Assembly (NCBI GenBank): GCA_003557545.1 | Contig: PWOD01000050.1 | Span: 1 to 9,015, forward strand | Source: a bacterium | GTDB taxonomy: Bacteria; T1Sed10-126 | Reading direction: 5' to 3' | Length of the DNA: 9,015 bases | Shown here: piece by piece, positions 6,675 through 9,015 of the stretch | Numbering within the stretch: position 1 is the stretch's first letter | Layout: the number at the start of each line of letters is the position of its first letter | The notes under the pieces: model-generated | Databases searched by the model: none | What the model saw: only the letters and a program-made list of their open reading frames with translations | Told to the model about the DNA's origin: nothing | Program-made: the position numbers and the translations under genes

Positions 6675-6758
6675 AGAAAAATTTTCCCAGCCTGTCAATC
6701 GTAGAATCAACGGTAAATAACCCTAAAAAATAATTTTCAATTAGGAACCAGTAGTTTA

Positions 6759-6787
6759 ATTTTACCGCATGGATCGCCAGGAGTCAA
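6759..6787 (-). promoter_or_regulatory. Strong candidate sigma-A promoter of the beta-barrel gene
   Basis: TTGACT (6782-6787) and TAAAAT (6759-6764) on the minus strand each match five of six consensus bases and are exactly 17 apart. It sits between the mgtE-like stop and the beta-barrel start, with a predicted start near 6752 and a leader of about 90 bases, so the beta-barrel gene can be expressed apart from the glyS-mgtE side. Confidence 0.6.
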
Positions 6788-6821
6788 AGCAGCATTACAA
6801 AACAGTTGGCGGCCGAACCAG

Positions 6822-8216
6822 TCAGACAAACAAGGATACTATCCATAAAAAAACCGATAACCCCGACAGCGCAGCCAGCAGATCCAACAGCGGACCACTG
6901 GCCCGGTCAGGATCAATCGCAATTTTTTCAATTAAAAAGGGCACTATGGAACCAACAAAAGTTGCCATAAAAATCGTCGAAAGGAGCGCCAGCCCTACTC
7001 CGACTGAACCGATCAGACTTGCTCCGGTGGTACTCCAGCCAAGCCGATAAACCTTCCAGCACCAGAGCGAAGCCCCGGTTAAAAACCCCAGGAAAACTCC
7101 CGGGCCCAGAGCTGTATAGAGAGGATGAACAACTAACTTCCGTATGATGGTTTCACGGGAGGAGTCAACCAATCGACTCATCTGATCTGTGCAGGCAGTT
7201 GTCTGCCGAGCAGTCAGTCCAGACAGGGCCAGGATTAGAGGTATGAAATAAATAAAATAGTTTTCAACCGGCTCCGGCCGGTAAAAATAATAAAAAATCG
7301 CAGCCATCAAAAATCCGCCAAGGGCAACAATTACCAGCCATGGTAACCGCAGTGCGAGATTATTCCAGAAAGAGGTGGTTTCACGAACGGGACAAAAATC
7401 ATAATCAAGCAAACTTATTCCCTGCAACCGCAGATGGGAACAGATATGCCGGTGCTCCAGCAGCTCCCGATAAATCCGGGGTGTAATCACCCCGGCCAGC
7501 CGTCCCTGATAATCGATCACCGGAAGTTCAAATAGATTATATTTTTCCATCTTTTCCACCACGGCCGGGATCGGGCTATCAACTCTCACCCGAAAGGGCT
7601 CAGGATCAATAAAATCACGTAATCGTTTGAAAGGTGCAGCCCCCAGGAGAGATTTTAAAGGAATAGCGCCGGTCAGACACGCATCTTCGTCCACTGTATA
7701 AAGATAGTTAGACCTGCCAGTCATATATTCGGCATTTTTAAGGATTTCCAGACTGTCATCGACGGTACTATTCTCATCTAGCCCCAGATAATCGGCCGTC
7801 ATCACCGCACCTGCCGAGTTCGTCGGATATGCTCCAAGATCAATTAAATCCAGCCGCAGCCGGGGATCAGTTAGATCGGCCAGGAGTCTTTCCTGCTCTT
7901 CACGACCAAGGATAAGAAAAGCATCAACCGCTTTATCAAGCGGCAATTGAGGAAGATAATCACTAACCCCCATATGAGGAATTTCTTGCACCAGCCGAAC
8001 AAATAATCCAGCCGGCAAAAGAGCTATTACAGCGGTTTTTGATGGCTCGGGGATAGCCTTGAAGAGCTGGCATCTCCTCTTAAGTGGTAGGTTTTTCAGC
8101 AGCCGTGCGATATCACCAGGATGGGCTCTATTTAATAGATCGGCGAGGTTATCACTATCTTCGCAGTTCAGAGATTTTTCCAGCTGTTTCCATAAATCGG
8201 TTATCGTCTTATCCAT
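6822..8216 (-). CDS. Divergent MgtE-family magnesium transporter/channel
   Basis: A 464-residue inner-membrane protein with the MgtE domain order. Residues about 20-130 are the helical N domain (repeats such as LADLLNRAHPGDIARLLKNLP). Residues 134-255 are a CBS pair (SAGAVMTADYLGLDENSTVDD; FELPVIDYQGRLAGVITP). Five predicted membrane helices follow from about 288 (RLPWLVIVALGGFLMAAIF) to the C-terminus. In MgtE the N and CBS domains sense cytoplasmic Mg2+ and gate the pore. The family anchor in the last helix is kept (IDPDRASGP at 434-442), but the pore aspartate of the usual SGPFVTTLVDVTGL pattern is Ala449, with Asp445 one turn earlier. The usual GGNxGxQ-type motif reads SGLTARQ (332-338). 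Transport activity or ion preference may therefore differ. Start ATG 8214-8216 has GAGGAGG nine bases upstream. It lies 83 bases after glyS and is probably cotranscribed with it. A family assignment is secure, a Mg2+ role less so. Confidence 0.88.
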   Translation of the reverse strand: MDKTITDLWKQLEKSLNCEDSDNLADLLNRAHPGDIARLLKNLPLKRRCQLFKAIPEPSKTAVIALLPAGLFVRLVQEIPHMGVSDYLPQLPLDKAVDAFLILGREEQERLLADLTDPRLRLDLIDLGAYPTNSAGAVMTADYLGLDENSTVDDSLEILKNAEYMTGRSNYLYTVDEDACLTGAIPLKSLLGAAPFKRLRDFIDPEPFRVRVDSPIPAVVEKMEKYNLFELPVIDYQGRLAGVITPRIYRELLEHRHICSHLRLQGISLLDYDFCPVRETTSFWNNLALRLPWLVIVALGGFLMAAIFYYFYRPEPVENYFIYFIPLILALSGLTARQTTACTDQMSRLVDSSRETIIRKLVVHPLYTALGPGVFLGFLTGASLWCWKVYRLGWSTTGASLIGSVGVGLALLSTIFMATFVGSIVPFLIEKIAIDPDRASGPLLDLLAALSGLSVFLWIVSLFV

Positions 8217-8225
8217 CCCGAATAC

Positions 8226-8232
8226 CCTCCTC
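8226..8232 (-). promoter_or_regulatory. Ribosome binding site of the mgtE-like gene
   Basis: GAGGAGG on the minus strand, nine bases before the ATG at 8216, supporting that start and strong translation. Confidence 0.8.
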
Positions 8233-8299
8233 GCCGTACTGGACGTCGATAAATCTCAACCGGGCAATCCCTGGCACCCGACGGCTGATCGTCATAAAC

Positions 8300-9015
8300 T
8301 CACAACTCAGAAAAATCAGCTATCCAATTAAATAGTTCTTCGACAGCCGACAGCGTCGCCTTCCGATTGTTCTGTAAATCCAGCTCCTGGCAGTTAACCA
8401 TGACCGAGTCAAAATAATTATTAATCGGTCCAACCAGTTCTTTGATCACTGCCAACACCGTCCGGGGCGAGTCTTCTTCCAGAGCTTCTAACAGTCTCGG
8501 ACGAAGATTATTAAGAGTTTTCCACAGTTCAACTTCAGCCGGATCAGCAAACAGCTCAGGCTCAGGAGAAGAGCTAATAGAGTCTTCTGCAAGAATATTG
8601 ATAATCCGTTGAGCAGCGGTTACAACTGAATCCAAGCCGGCCCTGTCCTGCCAGTCGGCCAACCAGTTCAAACGCTGCAAAGCGGTCAGGGGGTCGGCAC
8701 CATGAAAATTCAAGACAGCCTTTACATGACTATCGGGAAAATTCTGTTCAGAACGCAACAGCTGGTAAAACCTTTCATTAATAAATTCCAGAAGTTGTGA
8801 GCTGGTTGAAGGTTCAACAACGGTTCCCTGTTTTTCATACTGGCCAGCCACTCGACTAATGGCTAATTCCAGATTGCAGGGGATCTCACCATCGATAATA
8901 ATTTTCAAAATAGCACGGGCATCACGCCGTAGACCATAAGGATCAGAAGAACCGGTAGGTCGCTCACCCAGAGCAAAAAGACCGACCAGTGTGTCAAGAC
9001 GATCAAACAGGGCCA
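8300..9015 (-). CDS. glyS: Glycyl-tRNA synthetase beta subunit, C-terminal part, 5' truncated by window
   Basis: This is the beta chain of the heterotetrameric (alpha2beta2) bacterial glycyl-tRNA synthetase, which charges tRNA-Gly and in which beta supplies tRNA and anticodon recognition. The window shows the last 237 residues and the natural C-terminus. Reading in from the edge: LFDRLDTLVGLFALGERPTG, then SSDPYGLRRDARAIL, the classic beta-subunit stretch, then the DALR-like helical anticodon-binding part (FHGADPLTALQRLNWLADW, AQRIINIL, LFADPAEVELW, NYFDSVMVN) ending ADFSEL. The frame is open through 9013 and continues past the edge; the TTG near 8908 is an internal Leu. The catalytic alpha gene glyQ would normally lie just upstream, outside the window. 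No defect is seen. Confidence 0.97.
   Translation of the reverse strand, partial: ALFDRLDTLVGLFALGERPTGSSDPYGLRRDARAILKIIIDGEIPCNLELAISRVAGQYEKQGTVVEPSTSSQLLEFINERFYQLLRSEQNFPDSHVKAVLNFHGADPLTALQRLNWLADWQDRAGLDSVVTAAQRIINILAEDSISSSPEPELFADPAEVELWKTLNNLRPRLLEALEEDSPRTVLAVIKELVGPINNYFDSVMVNCQELDLQNNRKATLSAVEELFNWIADFSEL

Noticed and set aside
6660-6710. Upstream TTG start for the beta-barrel gene
   Set aside because: It would place 17 residues, including acidic ones, in front of a normal signal peptide, and the ribosome site lies inside the extension.
6769-7050. Plus-strand ORF of 93 codons at the mgtE-like 3' end
   Set aside because: Antisense to the conserved membrane helices; no ribosome site and no recognisable domain.
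8059-8335. Two overlapping plus-strand ORFs of 83-90 codons
   Set aside because: Antisense to the mgtE-like N domain and glyS end; overlapping frames without ribosome sites.
1-9015. CRISPR arrays, tRNA or rRNA genes, insertion sequences, phage or defence genes
   Set aside because: No regularly spaced repeats, cloverleaf, transposase motif or defence-type domain was seen on either strand.

Overview
The window looks like chromosomal DNA from a motile anaerobic or fermentative bacterium on the Firmicutes side. The evidence is a bacterial-type flagellin behind a sigma-28/SigD-like promoter, strong AGGAGG-type ribosome binding sites, a two-subunit-type glycyl-tRNA synthetase beta chain, and a pyruvate phosphate dikinase encoded just downstream of it on the same strand. 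A secreted protein that looks like an outer-membrane beta-barrel would fit a diderm Firmicute such as a member of the Halanaerobiales. That placement is an inference from gene content, not a demonstrated identity. I see no CRISPR array, tRNA, rRNA, insertion sequence or phage gene.

Layout. The plus strand holds the 3' part of a class A penicillin-binding protein gene (1-977), a leader region with a SigD-like promoter and a hairpin (978-1151), and a flagellin gene (1152-2744). The rest lies on the minus strand, read right to left: the 3' part of glyS (9015-8300), a divergent MgtE-type magnesium transporter (8216-6822), a signal-peptide-bearing beta-barrel-like protein with its own promoter (6659-5919), a 308-base regulatory-looking gap, and ppdK (5610-2779). 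Flagellin and ppdK converge with only 34 bases between their stop codons. A hairpin that reaches into the ppdK 3' end probably terminates flagellin transcription.

The main point of interest is the flagellin. Its conserved terminal domains enclose an insert of about 245 residues. Most of that insert (about residues 205-390) reads like a matrixin (peptidase M10) domain in the correct order of landmarks, but two of the three zinc-ligand histidines and the catalytic glutamate are replaced. I interpret it as a surface-displayed, catalytically dead metallopeptidase fold. Proteolytic flagellins with an intact HExxH (flagellinolysins) are known, so a dead matrixin-type version is an unusual variant.

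Two other proteins depart from their families. The MgtE-like protein lacks the usual pore aspartate and the GGNxGxQ-type motif, but has an aspartate one helical turn earlier. The PPDK carries an extra charged coiled-coil-like segment of about 40 residues before the conserved LLPxQRxDF stretch. The genes do not form one pathway: they cover wall synthesis, motility, pyruvate/PEP metabolism, envelope, Mg2+ transport and translation.
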